From NCBI GenBank assembly GCA_002709955.1, contig PAQY01000012.1, positions 83,756 through 147,755 of the forward strand: 64,000 nucleotides of DNA, in the 5' to 3' direction. The notes under the pieces were generated by a model. It was given only the letters and a program-made list of their open reading frames with translations. It ran no database searches and had not been told where the DNA came from. Source of the stretch: Rhodospirillaceae bacterium. GTDB taxonomy: Bacteria > Pseudomonadota > Alphaproteobacteria > UBA8366 > Aestuariispiraceae. Shown in pieces: positions 26,208 to 34,641 of this stretch (position 1 is the stretch's first letter; each line of letters opens with the position of its first letter). The position numbers were made by a program, and so were the translations under genes.

Positions 26208-26910
26208 GAACTCACTTTCTTTCGATGCGATCTATATCAGCGTTTCAAGGCTATATGGCCCGTTGCGGTGCACAATCAATGGTTTGCTGGTCGCAATGTC
26301 CTTAGTTTTTGGGACATTGGGAATGGGGCACGCCCAGGCGGAAACAACTATTCTGGCACTGGGCGACAGCCTGACGGCAGGATATGGCCTGTCCAAGGCG
26401 GAAAGTTTCCCCAACAAGCTGCAGGCAGCACTGACCGAGGCGGGCCATGATGCGCGGGTCGTCAATGGCGGTGTGTCTGGCGATACGTCGAAAGGCGGCT
26501 TAAGTCGTGTGGACTGGTTGTTTGCCGACAAGCCGGATCTGATGATCCTAGAACTGGGGGCGAATGACGGGTTGCGCGGTTTGCCCCCTTCAGAAACCAA
26601 GAAAAATTTAGCCGCCATAATCGAAAAGGCGCAGGCGGCGGGGGTTCGGGTTCTGCTGACCGGCATGATGGCGCCCCCCAATCTGGGCCGCGAGTATAGC
26701 GAAGAATTTAATGCGGTCTTCCCGGACCTGGCAGAAGAATACGATACTTTATTCTATCCCTTCTTTCTGGATGGGGTGGCGGCCGATGCCAGCCTTAATC
26801 AGGGGGATGGGATGCATCCGACTGGGGCGGGTGTGGATGTGATCGTTACCCGTATTCTGCCCATCGTAGAACAGGCTTTGGATGGGCTAAAGCAACAGGG
26901 TAATTCATGA
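26206..26910 (+). CDS. tesA: Arylesterase / thioesterase I (SGNH hydrolase)
   Basis: An SGNH-family hydrolase of about 234 residues. Block I is ILALGDSLTAGYGL with the nucleophilic Ser; block II holds Gly in NGGVSGDTSKGG; block III is LELGANDGLRG; block V, GDGMHPTGAG, carries the catalytic Asp and His. An N-terminal hydrophobic stretch ending GHAQA is a signal peptide, placing the enzyme in the periplasm. TesA hydrolyses acyl-CoA and aryl/lyso-phospholipid esters. The start is uncertain: ATG 26206 overlaps the divergent ybbA start, while ATG 26296, close to the signal's hydrophobic core, would leave a shorter signal. The adjacent ybbAP order is widely conserved. Confidence 0.9.
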   Translation: MNSLSFDAIYISVSRLYGPLRCTINGLLVAMSLVFGTLGMGHAQAETTILALGDSLTAGYGLSKAESFPNKLQAALTEAGHDARVVNGGVSGDTSKGGLSRVDWLFADKPDLMILELGANDGLRGLPPSETKKNLAAIIEKAQAAGVRVLLTGMMAPPNLGREYSEEFNAVFPDLAEEYDTLFYPFFLDGVAADASLNQGDGMHPTGAGVDVIVTRILPIVEQALDGLKQQGNS

Positions 26911-28055
26911 CGGCATCAGCGGCTTTCCTGTCTGCGCAAGCGACGGGACAAACCTGGCGAGACGCGCTGGAGGCCGTGATACCTGTATTGCGGGCAGCCA
27001 ACAGCAATCATCAATTGGGGTTGATCTATATGACACCCCATTATGCCACCCATGCTGCAGAAATTGAGGCGGCGCTTGGTGCTGCGACCGGGGTGCCTCA
27101 TTGGATCGGTACAGTCGGCTATGGCACGATTGGAACCGATCCAGCGACGGGCAGTTTCGTTGAAAATTTCGGTACACCCAGCCTGTCGGTCATGGTGTGT
27201 CCGTTTGCCGAAGAAAGTTTTCGCGTTTTTTCCGGTATAAGGGGCGGAAGTGATCGGATCAGTGCGCAATACAGCGACTGGCTGTCCTCTGATAGTCCAC
27301 CCGTCATCCTGGCCCATGGTGATCCAGGCAATGGCCTGCTGGGTGGATTAATGGATGATGTAACACAGGAAACCGATGGCTTTCTGATTGGCGGATTAAG
27401 CGCGGTTCAAGGGCCGGGCTCTCAAATCGCAGATGGGCCAGATGGGCAGGGGCTCAGCGGAGCGTTGCTGTCGCTGGCTCATATTCCCCTTCAAACGGCA
27501 CTTAGTCAGGGATGCAGTCCCATCGGACCGATCCATACCGTTACTCAGGCACAGGAACATGTGATTCTTGAGTTAAATGATCGGCCTGCATTGGAGGTCT
27601 TTAAGGAGGATATTGGCGAAATCCTGGCGCGGGATTTGAATCGCTGTGCGGGATATATTTTTGCCGCCTTGCCGGTGGAAGGGTCCGATCTGGGTGATTA
27701 CACCGTGCGCAATCTGGTGGCGATTGATCCGCATCAGGGGGCCGTGGCAATCGCGGCGCATCTTAATCCAGGCGATCGGGTGATGTTCTGTCGCCGGGAT
27801 CCAACAACCGCTGTTGCCGATATGCGCCGCATGCTGTCCGACCTGAAGTTACGCCTGGGGAAACAGTCCATCCGGGGCGGTCTTTATGTCTCCTGCGCCG
27901 CACGCGGGCCAAATCAATTCAGTGATCCAGATCAGGAAATGCAATTGATCCATCAGGCATTGGGAACCTTTCCTCTGACCGGATTTTTCGCTAATGGAGA
28001 ATTCTGTCGCGACCGCCTGTATTCTTATACCGGCGTATTGACGCTGTTTCTATGA
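26907..28055 (+). CDS. FIST domain sensory protein
   Basis: A 382-residue protein consisting of a FIST N-terminal domain (about residues 30-230, with LGLIYMTPHY and WIGTVGYGTIG) and a FIST C-terminal domain (about 235-375, with GLYVSCAARG and FPLTGFFANGEFC). FIST proteins are predicted intracellular small-ligand sensors, probably for amino acids, often linked to signal transduction; no output domain is fused here. The ATG overlaps the tesA stop by four bases, so translation is probably coupled to tesA. Confidence 0.85.
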   Translation: MTASAAFLSAQATGQTWRDALEAVIPVLRAANSNHQLGLIYMTPHYATHAAEIEAALGAATGVPHWIGTVGYGTIGTDPATGSFVENFGTPSLSVMVCPFAEESFRVFSGIRGGSDRISAQYSDWLSSDSPPVILAHGDPGNGLLGGLMDDVTQETDGFLIGGLSAVQGPGSQIADGPDGQGLSGALLSLAHIPLQTALSQGCSPIGPIHTVTQAQEHVILELNDRPALEVFKEDIGEILARDLNRCAGYIFAALPVEGSDLGDYTVRNLVAIDPHQGAVAIAAHLNPGDRVMFCRRDPTTAVADMRRMLSDLKLRLGKQSIRGGLYVSCAARGPNQFSDPDQEMQLIHQALGTFPLTGFFANGEFCRDRLYSYTGVLTLFL

Positions 28056-28099
28056 TTGGGTGAATGCCCAAAAAATCATCACAAAGGACCAGACCTACC

Positions 28100-29152
28100 A
28101 TGCGTTACAATAAGCTTGGCCATACCGATTTGGATGTCAGTGTTGTCTGTTTGGGCACCATGACCTGGGGGCAACAGAATACCGAGGCTGAAGGCCACGA
28201 ACAGATGGATTATGCCCTGGATCAGGGGGTTAATTTCTGGGACACGGCAGAGCTTTATTCAGTGCCACCCAGCGCCGAAACCTATGGTCGGACCGAAGAA
28301 ATTATCGGCACCTGGTTTGAAAAGACGGGCCGCCGGTCCGAAGTCATCCTGGCCAGCAAGGTCGCGGGTCGCGCCAATCGCCTGCCCTGGATGCGCCCGC
28401 ACTTGCATGATGGGGAAACCCGCCTGGACCGTCAGTCGATCCTGGAAGCCTGTGACGCCAGTTTAAAGCGGCTGAAGACCGACTATATCGATGTCTATCA
28501 ACTGCATTGGCCGGAACGGGAAACCACGACATTCGGCACGATGAATTACACGCATGTGCCGGAAATGGATGGCATCGCCCTGGAAGAAACCCTGCGCGCC
28601 CTGGAAGAACTGGTTGCTGCGGGGAAGGTCCGCCATATCGCCGTTTCCAATGAGACCCCCTGGGGTGTGATGGAATTTCTGCGCCTGTCAGAGGCGATGA
28701 ACCTGCCGCGAATCGTTTCCGTGCAGAACGCCTATAATCTGTTGAAACGGGATTATGAATTCGGGCTGGCAGAAGTTTCCTGCCGCACCGGGGTTGGTAT
28801 GCTGGCCTATTCGCCCCTGGCAATGGGGGTTCTGTCGGGTAAGTATCTGGATGGTGCCTGGCCGGAAGGGGCGCGCCTGACCCTGTTTGGCAAGTATTTC
28901 GGGCGCTATCTTTCGCCGCGCGCCGTCGAAGAAACCGCCAAATATGTGGCCGTTGCGCGCAAGCACGGGCTGGATCCGGCCCAGATGGCCAATACTTTTG
29001 TAAATACCCATGAATTCACCACGGCCAATATCATCGGGGCCCGCACGATGGATCAATTGAAGGCCGCAATCGCCACCGGGGACATGAAATTGTCAGAAGA
29101 TGTACTTTCCGACATAGAAACCATTCACAAAGCCACACCAATCGGGTATTAA
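28100..29152 (+). CDS. NADP(H)-dependent aldo-keto reductase (Tas-like)
   Basis: A protein of about 350 residues with the (beta/alpha)8 aldo-keto reductase fold. The catalytic tetrad is visible: Asp in NFWDTAELYS, Tyr a few residues on, Lys in VILASKVAG and His in VYQLHWPER. The start RYNKLGHTDLDVSVVCLGTM and this length match the Tas/YghZ subgroup. The physiological carbonyl substrate is unknown. I chose ATG 28100 because homology begins there; the frame is open from 28064. Confidence 0.9.
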   Translation: MRYNKLGHTDLDVSVVCLGTMTWGQQNTEAEGHEQMDYALDQGVNFWDTAELYSVPPSAETYGRTEEIIGTWFEKTGRRSEVILASKVAGRANRLPWMRPHLHDGETRLDRQSILEACDASLKRLKTDYIDVYQLHWPERETTTFGTMNYTHVPEMDGIALEETLRALEELVAAGKVRHIAVSNETPWGVMEFLRLSEAMNLPRIVSVQNAYNLLKRDYEFGLAEVSCRTGVGMLAYSPLAMGVLSGKYLDGAWPEGARLTLFGKYFGRYLSPRAVEETAKYVAVARKHGLDPAQMANTFVNTHEFTTANIIGARTMDQLKAAIATGDMKLSEDVLSDIETIHKATPIGY

Positions 29153-29197
29153 GGGGGTAGGGGTCGATTTTGGCCCCAGATATAGTGGAGGCGCGCC

Positions 29198-29758
29198 ATG
29201 ATCAGGCTTTTCGTCGCCCTGCCCATCCCAGACCATATTCGGGATGCGCTGACCGGGTTACAGAACGGGCTCCCCGGGGCCCGTTGGACCGATCCGGATA
29301 ACTTCCACCTCACTTTGCGGTTTATTGGGGAGATCGATTACGGCGCTGCCGAAGATCTCGCCCATGACCTGATGCGCATTGATGCACCGGCTTTCGACGT
29401 CACGCTGGACCAGCTCAACTGGTTCGGCAACAAGCGTCGGCCCAGTGCCCTGATCGCCCAGGCCCGCAAGGATGAGGGGCTGATGCATCTGCAAAGGAAG
29501 GTCGAATCCGCCGCCGTGCGCTGTGGGTTCAAGCCCGAAAGCCGCAAGTTCCTACCCCATGTGACGCTGGCCCGCCTGAAAACGACCAGCATCCAGGAGG
29601 CCGAACGCTTCGTTGCGGAACGGCGCTTGCCGCTGGATCGCAATTTTGAGGCGGACCGCTTCGTGCTGTATTCCAGCTTCCTGGCCCATACAGGCTCGAT
29701 CTATACCGAAGAAGCCGACTACTACCTCCGCTGGGCCGCCTACGCCGCTGCGGAATAG
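29198..29758 (+). CDS. thpR: RNA 2',3'-cyclic phosphodiesterase
   Basis: A 186-residue protein of the 2H phosphoesterase superfamily, formerly LigT. The two catalytic HxTx motifs are present: FHLTLRFIGE near residue 43 and PHVTLARLK near 125. It opens MIRLFVALPIPDHIRDAL as usual and has normal length. It hydrolyses RNA 2',3'-cyclic phosphates to 2'-phosphomonoesters and can join tRNA halves in vitro. Its stop is 12 bases from that of the convergent pepP-like gene. Confidence 0.93.
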   Translation: MIRLFVALPIPDHIRDALTGLQNGLPGARWTDPDNFHLTLRFIGEIDYGAAEDLAHDLMRIDAPAFDVTLDQLNWFGNKRRPSALIAQARKDEGLMHLQRKVESAAVRCGFKPESRKFLPHVTLARLKTTSIQEAERFVAERRLPLDRNFEADRFVLYSSFLAHTGSIYTEEADYYLRWAAYAAAE

Positions 29759-29770
29759 GGATTGAGCAGA

Positions 29771-31789
29771 CTAAAGAGGCGCCGTTGCTGCCTCCAGCCA
29801 CGTCTTCTCGGCCCCTTGCAATTGCGGGGCGATTTCTGCGAAGACGCGGGCGTGATAGGCGTTCAGCCAGGTGCGCTCGCCTTCTGACAGCAGGGCTGCA
29901 TCGATCAACGTGCGGTCGATGGGGGCCAGCGTGATGGTCTCAAACTCCAGCAGGGCGCGTTCTGCGCCAGCGGGGGGCGTGTCGACTTCTTTCACCACGA
30001 CCAGATTTTCAATCCGGATGCCGTATTCGCCCGCTTTGTAATAGCCGGGCTCGTTCGACAGGATCATGCCGGGCTTCAGGGCGACGGCGTTATGGGCCTT
30101 GGCGATGCGTTGCGGGCCTTCATGCACATTCAGATAGCTGCCAACCCCATGGCCTGTGCCGTGATCGAAATCCAGCCCCGCCTGCCACAGGGGCAACCGC
30201 GCTAGCGGGTCCAACTGACTGCCCGTCACGCCAACAGGAAAGCGGGCAGTGGCAATCGCGATATGGCCTTTCAGGACCAGTGTGAACCGATGGATCATCT
30301 CTTCCGTTGGGGTGCCAATCGCCATGGTGCGGGTGACATCGGTGGTGCCATCCAGATATTGCGCGCCACTGTCGACCAACAGCAATTGACCGGTCGCAAT
30401 GGCCTTATTGGTGCGGGGGCCAGCGCGATAATGGATCACCGCGCCGTTAGAGCCAGCCCCTGCAATCGTGTCGAAGCTCAGACCCCGGAAATTCTCTCCC
30501 TTTTCGCGAATGCTGCGCAGGTGGTCGATGGCCTGCAACTCAGTCAATCCACCCTTTGGTGCCTCTTGGGCGATCCAGTGCAGGAATTTCGACAGGGCCG
30601 CGCCATCGCGTTTATGGGCGGTGCGGGTCCCCTCAATCTCAACCGCATTCTTGCAGGATTTCGGCATCAGGCAGGGATCGGGCGCTTCTACGATCCTGGC
30701 ACCATATTGCTGTAGGCGATCAAAGATCAGGCAGGGGGCGGTGGCTGGGTCGGCCTGCACAGCTTTCCCCTGACGCCCCAGTTCGGCCAGCGCATCGGCA
30801 TAATCACCCTCTGGGCGCAGGGAAACGGCATTGCCCAGTGATGCCCGGACCGACGGCGTCAATTTGCGATCATCAATGAACCAATCGACAGCCCCGTCCT
30901 GATGCAACAGCGCAAAGCTGAGTGGCAGGGGACAGTTTGGCACATCGCCGCCCCGCATGTTCAACAGCCAGGCAATGGAATCCGTTGCGGTGATTGCTGC
31001 AGCATCGATGGCTTTTTTTCCCAGGGCAGCACCCAGTCTGGCGCGCTTGTCTTCTGAAGACTCCCCCGCGAATTCCAGGATTTGCGGCACAACAGGGGTC
31101 AGCGGGGCGGAGGGTTGATCCTGCCAGACGGTATCGACGGGGTTGGGTTCAACCCGGACAAGTTTGGCCCCGGCGCGCTGTGCCGCCAGATTAAGATGCC
31201 CGGCCCCATGTTGCGTATGCAGCCAGGGATCAAAGCCGATTGTGTTCCCGGCCTTGAAATTCTCCGCGATCCAGTCTGTTGCCGGGGCCTCTATCATGTG
31301 CTGGGGGGTAAACAGTGTGGTGTCGACCTGATCCAGAACCTGCAATGTGTATCGCCCGTCAATGAAGATCGCCGCCTTGTCCAAGCCGACCACGACGGTC
31401 CCGGCCGATCCGGCGAATCCTGTTAGCCACAGCACCCGTTCTGCCTTTTGCGCAATATATTCCCCCTGATATTCATCGGTGCGCGGGATGACCAAACCGT
31501 CCAATCCCAGTTTGCGCATTTCCGCGCGCAGGGCGTCCAGCCGTTCCCGGGGTGCAGGCCCATCGGTGAACGGGCTTCCCAGACCATCGATATACGCGCG
31601 CCCGGCCTGCGCCAATTGGCTGCGCACAGCCTGTGGCGCATCGGGCGCAATCAAATCGGTCCACCGGTCCTGAGAGTCTGGTGGGGCGGCGGCGGCACCG
31701 CGCAACAGGGATTCTATCTCCGCTTCATCTCGAATGATATCGGCTTTTTGCAGCAATTGTTGCAGTTCAACGAGGGCGGAAGATGTCAT
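29771..31789 (-). CDS. pepP: Xaa-Pro aminopeptidase, M24B family
   Basis: A protein of about 672 residues, the long three-domain form with two creatinase-like domains (about 75-370) before the catalytic domain (about 375-590) and a C-terminal tail. All five metal ligands are present: Asp in LLVDSGAQY, Asp in DGTTDVTRT, His in GTGHGVGSYLNVHEGPQ, Glu in SNEPGYYK and Glu in GIRIENLV. It removes N-terminal residues ahead of proline in the cytoplasm. The start is ATG 31789 (MTSSALVEL); the open frame extends 12 codons further. Confidence 0.92.
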   Translation of the reverse strand: MTSSALVELQQLLQKADIIRDEAEIESLLRGAAAAPPDSQDRWTDLIAPDAPQAVRSQLAQAGRAYIDGLGSPFTDGPAPRERLDALRAEMRKLGLDGLVIPRTDEYQGEYIAQKAERVLWLTGFAGSAGTVVVGLDKAAIFIDGRYTLQVLDQVDTTLFTPQHMIEAPATDWIAENFKAGNTIGFDPWLHTQHGAGHLNLAAQRAGAKLVRVEPNPVDTVWQDQPSAPLTPVVPQILEFAGESSEDKRARLGAALGKKAIDAAAITATDSIAWLLNMRGGDVPNCPLPLSFALLHQDGAVDWFIDDRKLTPSVRASLGNAVSLRPEGDYADALAELGRQGKAVQADPATAPCLIFDRLQQYGARIVEAPDPCLMPKSCKNAVEIEGTRTAHKRDGAALSKFLHWIAQEAPKGGLTELQAIDHLRSIREKGENFRGLSFDTIAGAGSNGAVIHYRAGPRTNKAIATGQLLLVDSGAQYLDGTTDVTRTMAIGTPTEEMIHRFTLVLKGHIAIATARFPVGVTGSQLDPLARLPLWQAGLDFDHGTGHGVGSYLNVHEGPQRIAKAHNAVALKPGMILSNEPGYYKAGEYGIRIENLVVVKEVDTPPAGAERALLEFETITLAPIDRTLIDAALLSEGERTWLNAYHARVFAEIAPQLQGAEKTWLEAATAPL

Positions 31790-32029
31790 AAAAGGCAATC
31801 CTGCGATTGAGAAATTGATACACAACTTAAGCTACGAAGGCCGCAGGTGGTTTGCAAGATGCGTGATTAGATGAAGTGTCAGTACAACTAAATGGTGCTA
31901 TTTTGCAAAAGAAAGACTGAAAATAAAGCCAGCTTCATGTGAATCTGGTCAAAGACCCTTGAACCGAATGCTTCAACTGTTTAGAAGGGTAATTCAACAG
32001 AAATACTCTAAATTGGTGTGAGGTCTGTT

Positions 32030-32689
32030 ATGATGGTTCGTTATGTTTTGGGTGTTGTATCGACACTGATGTGCTTTGGAATTTCCTCGGCTAAGGCTGA
32101 CGAAGGTATTTACCTCAGTGGTTTGGCGGGTGTGAGCCTGTATGAGGATTCTGAAAGCCAGGGGGGTGGCCTCTCTGTGACGAATGATTATCAGCCTGGA
32201 TATGCGGTTTCTGGCGCATTGGGCTATCTTTATGAAAATGGGCTTCGTGCTGAAGTTGAACTGTCCCATCGCAGCGCAGATATTGCAGATTTTAACAGTG
32301 TTTCCGCGGGCGGGACGACCATTGCTCTTGGGAATGGCATCAAGGGCAGCGGCAGTGTCAGCGCGACCAGCCTGTTGCTGAATGCCGGTTATGAACTGGA
32401 AACCAGCACCGGTTTTAGCCCCTATGTTTTGGGTGGTCTGGGCGTCGCGCATATTGATGTGAATGATGCGCGTGTGAATGGGGTTCTGTTGGCGGATTCC
32501 AGTGACTCCGTTCTGGCTTATCAGATTGGTGTTGGATCCATGTACAAACTGACGGCCCATACGTCACTGGATTTGAGCTATCGGTTCTTTGACACACAGG
32601 ACCCTGAATTGCGGGACTCTTCGGGAGCAAACTTTGAAAGCGAAATGCAGACCCATAATGTAATGCTAGGGCTGCGGTACCGTTTCTAA
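32030..32689 (+). CDS. Outer-membrane beta-barrel protein
   Basis: A protein of about 219 residues with a signal peptide ending SSAKA-DEG and alternating amphipathic strands such as GLRAEVELSHRSADI and SPYVLGGLGVAHIDV. It ends LGLRYRF, the terminal aromatic residue typical of BamA-assembled barrels. The size suggests an eight-stranded OmpA/OmpW-like barrel in the outer membrane. The pattern resembles the porin-family/Opa-like OMP group; the cargo, if any, is unknown. Start choice lies between ATG 32030 and 32033, both behind GTGTGAGG. A strong terminator follows 28 bases after the stop. Confidence 0.8.
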   Translation: MMVRYVLGVVSTLMCFGISSAKADEGIYLSGLAGVSLYEDSESQGGGLSVTNDYQPGYAVSGALGYLYENGLRAEVELSHRSADIADFNSVSAGGTTIALGNGIKGSGSVSATSLLLNAGYELETSTGFSPYVLGGLGVAHIDVNDARVNGVLLADSSDSVLAYQIGVGSMYKLTAHTSLDLSYRFFDTQDPELRDSSGANFESEMQTHNVMLGLRYRF

Positions 32690-32716
32690 TCTTATGGAAC
32701 CTGTATGAGTATCTGG

Positions 32717-32748
32717 AATCGGCGACATAAATCGCCGATTTCTTTTTT
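32717..32748 (+). terminator. Intrinsic terminator of the outer-membrane protein gene
   Basis: AATCGGCGA (32717-32725) pairs exactly with TCGCCGATT (32732-32740) around a six-base loop, followed by TCTTTTTT. It separates the barrel gene from the downstream small-RNA candidate. Confidence 0.88.
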
Positions 32749-32763
32749 GGCAGTTATGCACCT

Positions 32764-32790
32764 GGAACATAGCGGGGGTGCAAATTGTTA
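32764..32790 (+). promoter_or_regulatory. EcfG-type (general stress) promoter candidate
   Basis: GGAAC at 32764-32768 and TGTT at 32786-32789 are separated by 17 bases, close to the GGAAC-N16/17-cGTT consensus of EcfG, the alphaproteobacterial general-stress sigma factor. It would start transcription near 32797, just ahead of the hairpins of the small-RNA candidate. The -10 first base deviates, so this is tentative. Confidence 0.45.
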
Positions 32791-32796
32791 CCCTTT

Positions 32797-32976
32797 TAAG
32801 AAACCGCGGATAGGGCCATATCTGTGATCAAGAGGATGCGCCGCTGACCTCCTCCCCCAAACCCCAAGCGGCGTATCCACCAGGATCAATAACCTTTTAG
32901 GTGGTTGTCCTGGGTGCCTTTAGACAGGCATGCGCCCCGTCTCTCCCCTCCCCCTTGAGACGGGGCGCTTTTATTT
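32797..32976 (+). ncRNA. Candidate small RNA with CCUCCUCCC loop
   Basis: Two strong hairpins lie in a gene-free interval. The first pairs 32834-32845 with 32867-32878 (12 pairs including one G-U) and exposes CCTCCTCCC at 32848-32856 in its loop. The second is a 12-bp GC-rich terminator stem at 32932-32968 whose loop is also C/U-rich, followed by TTTTATTT. CCUCCUCCC-loop RNAs are known in Rhodobacter and relatives (CcsR/cuckoo type) and related anti-Shine-Dalgarno-loop families in rhizobia; they are stress-induced and pair with mRNAs. An EcfG-like promoter stands just upstream. The 5' end is estimated from that promoter. Confidence 0.6.
32932..32976 (+). terminator. Intrinsic terminator of the small-RNA candidate
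   Basis: A perfect 12-bp stem, GCGCCCCGTCTC (32932-32943) with GAGACGGGGCGC (32957-32968), carries a pyrimidine-rich 13-base loop and is followed by TTTTATTT. Confidence 0.9.
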
Positions 32977-33096
32977 TCCGCGCTTGGTGACGGACAAATT
33001 ACCCCTTGTTTGGCGACGCTGCGTTTCCTGAAATGGGACTTATCGTTTGAAGGGATATCCCGTAACGATACGGTTTGTTGGTTCTGGAGAGGCCTG

Positions 33097-33915
33097 ATGC
33101 CATTGCATGAAACTAAGTCAGACAGTCTGCCCGCGCTGTTCGTATCGCATGGTCCCCCGACTTTACCCTTCGAAACCATACCGGCCCGTGATTTCCTGTC
33201 GGGTCTAGGGGCTGGGATGCCGCGACCACGGGCGATTGTGGCTGTTTCCGCACATTGGGAAACGACCAATCCGGCGGTGACCACACGGGTCAAACAGACA
33301 ACATTACATGACTTTTATGGCTTCCCGGACGCGCTGTATCAAATGCGCTATGACACGCCAGGATCCCCAGAATTGGCCCAACAGGTTCAAGACCTGCTGT
33401 CCAAAGCGGGTTTCCCAACCGATGGCGATTCAGAACGCGGGTTGGATCATGGGGTCTGGACGCCGCTGACCCTGATCTATCCAGCGGCAGATATTCCGGT
33501 CATTCAATTGTCTATTCAAACGGACCTTGGGCCAGCGCATCATCTGGCGCTGGGCAGGGCTTTGGCTCCGCTATGCGACGAGGGAATTCTGATCCTTGCC
33601 TCAGGCAATATCACCCACAACCTGGGGGCCTGGGCCCGTCTGCGTCAGTTAGGGCAGGATGGGGTGCCAGATTGGGTGACAACCTTTCAGGACTGGGTTT
33701 ATGAGATGGTGAGTGCCGCTGATATACCAGCCCTATTGGATTTCATGCAGGCCCCTATGGGGCGCGAGAACCATCCAACACCAGAGCATTTTCTGCCCTT
33801 CTTTGTTGCCCTGGGCGCGGGAATAGGCGACCAGAATTCCGCTGTTCTGGGGCGCAGGCTGCATCACAGTGTCTGCTATAACGTTCTGGCCATGGATGCC
33901 TATGCGTTTGGGTGA
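33097..33915 (+). CDS. LigB-family (DODA-type) extradiol dioxygenase-like protein
   Basis: A protein of about 272 residues matching the LigB/YgiD-type class III extradiol dioxygenase family. The conserved positions are ALFVSHGPPTLPF (first His), AIVAVSAHWETTNP (second His), RGLDHGVWTPL (third His) and ILASGNITHNLGAW. Characterised relatives cleave catechols such as DOPA using a Zn or Fe ion bound by these histidines; the natural substrate here is unknown. I chose ATG 33097 because CTGGAGAGG precedes it. It converges with lolA. Confidence 0.87.
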   Translation: MPLHETKSDSLPALFVSHGPPTLPFETIPARDFLSGLGAGMPRPRAIVAVSAHWETTNPAVTTRVKQTTLHDFYGFPDALYQMRYDTPGSPELAQQVQDLLSKAGFPTDGDSERGLDHGVWTPLTLIYPAADIPVIQLSIQTDLGPAHHLALGRALAPLCDEGILILASGNITHNLGAWARLRQLGQDGVPDWVTTFQDWVYEMVSAADIPALLDFMQAPMGRENHPTPEHFLPFFVALGAGIGDQNSAVLGRRLHHSVCYNVLAMDAYAFG

Positions 33916-33924
33916 AGGATCGAA

Positions 33925-34641
33925 TTATCGATCATTATTGTTTTGCCACGGATTGACGAAATAGAACTGGTCTGACTCCAGATCGATACCAGTCCGAACA
34001 TTTTCCAGCATGACGCGGGTGACAGTGCCTTGCTGATCCACCACAGTCCATTGCACCAAGCTTAAGGGCTGTTCTGAGAATGTAAAGGTCAGCGACCCTG
34101 CATCGGGTGCGTCCTTCTGGGCAACCGTGATGTGCAACAATCCTTTATCGCGCGCAGCATCCAGCACGGTTAGCTCTTCGCCCAGTTTCATTGGTTGGCG
34201 CAGCAACATAGACGCCGGTGTCAAACCCAGGGGGATGTGACTGACTTCCTGCAGTTCTTCATCGATAAAGATGTAAAAAGTACCGTCAGCGATAATTTTG
34301 AACGGCAGGGGGTCATCATAATCGATGCGCATTTTACCAGGACGGTCCATCATGACATCGCCCAAATACACGGTCCCATCCATATTGTACTGGTGGAAAC
34401 GCGCTTTTAGCGTATCGACCTTGTCGAAATACCCTTCAATTTCTGACAGCAGAATCTTTTGTTCTACAGCGCCCATTTGCTGTTGTTCTGGCCGCTCAAC
34501 GGCGGCATTGGGGTCAACGCCCTGGGTTTCTGCCTTCACATGATCAGACAGACCAAGTCCCATCACCAGAATCAGCGCGGCCAAAAGACCACGGCTGTGA
34601 AGGAACCTTTCAGAGAATTTAGAGTTACCGGGAATGATCAC
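33925..34641 (-). CDS. lolA: Outer-membrane lipoprotein carrier protein LolA
   Basis: A LolA-like periplasmic chaperone of about 238 residues that ferries lipoproteins from LolCDE to the outer membrane. The mature part has the expected half-barrel strands, DTLKARFHQYNMDGTVYLG, RPGKMRIDYDDPLPFKII and QWTVVDQQGTVTRVML, and ends FYFVNPWQNNN. A signal peptide (RGLLAALILVMGLGL then VKA) precedes it. The start is uncertain: GTG 34641 overlaps the end of ftsK by 17 bases and ATG 34668 is an alternative deeper in ftsK. The ftsK-lolA order is common in alphaproteobacteria. Confidence 0.88.
   Translation of the reverse strand: MIIPGNSKFSERFLHSRGLLAALILVMGLGLSDHVKAETQGVDPNAAVERPEQQQMGAVEQKILLSEIEGYFDKVDTLKARFHQYNMDGTVYLGDVMMDRPGKMRIDYDDPLPFKIIADGTFYIFIDEELQEVSHIPLGLTPASMLLRQPMKLGEELTVLDAARDKGLLHITVAQKDAPDAGSLTFTFSEQPLSLVQWTVVDQQGTVTRVMLENVRTGIDLESDQFYFVNPWQNNNDR

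Noticed and set aside
32886-33293. 135-codon minus-strand frame overlapping the sRNA
   Set aside because: Its content crosses the terminator hairpin and the LigB-like gene; no ribosome-binding site or protein-like pattern.
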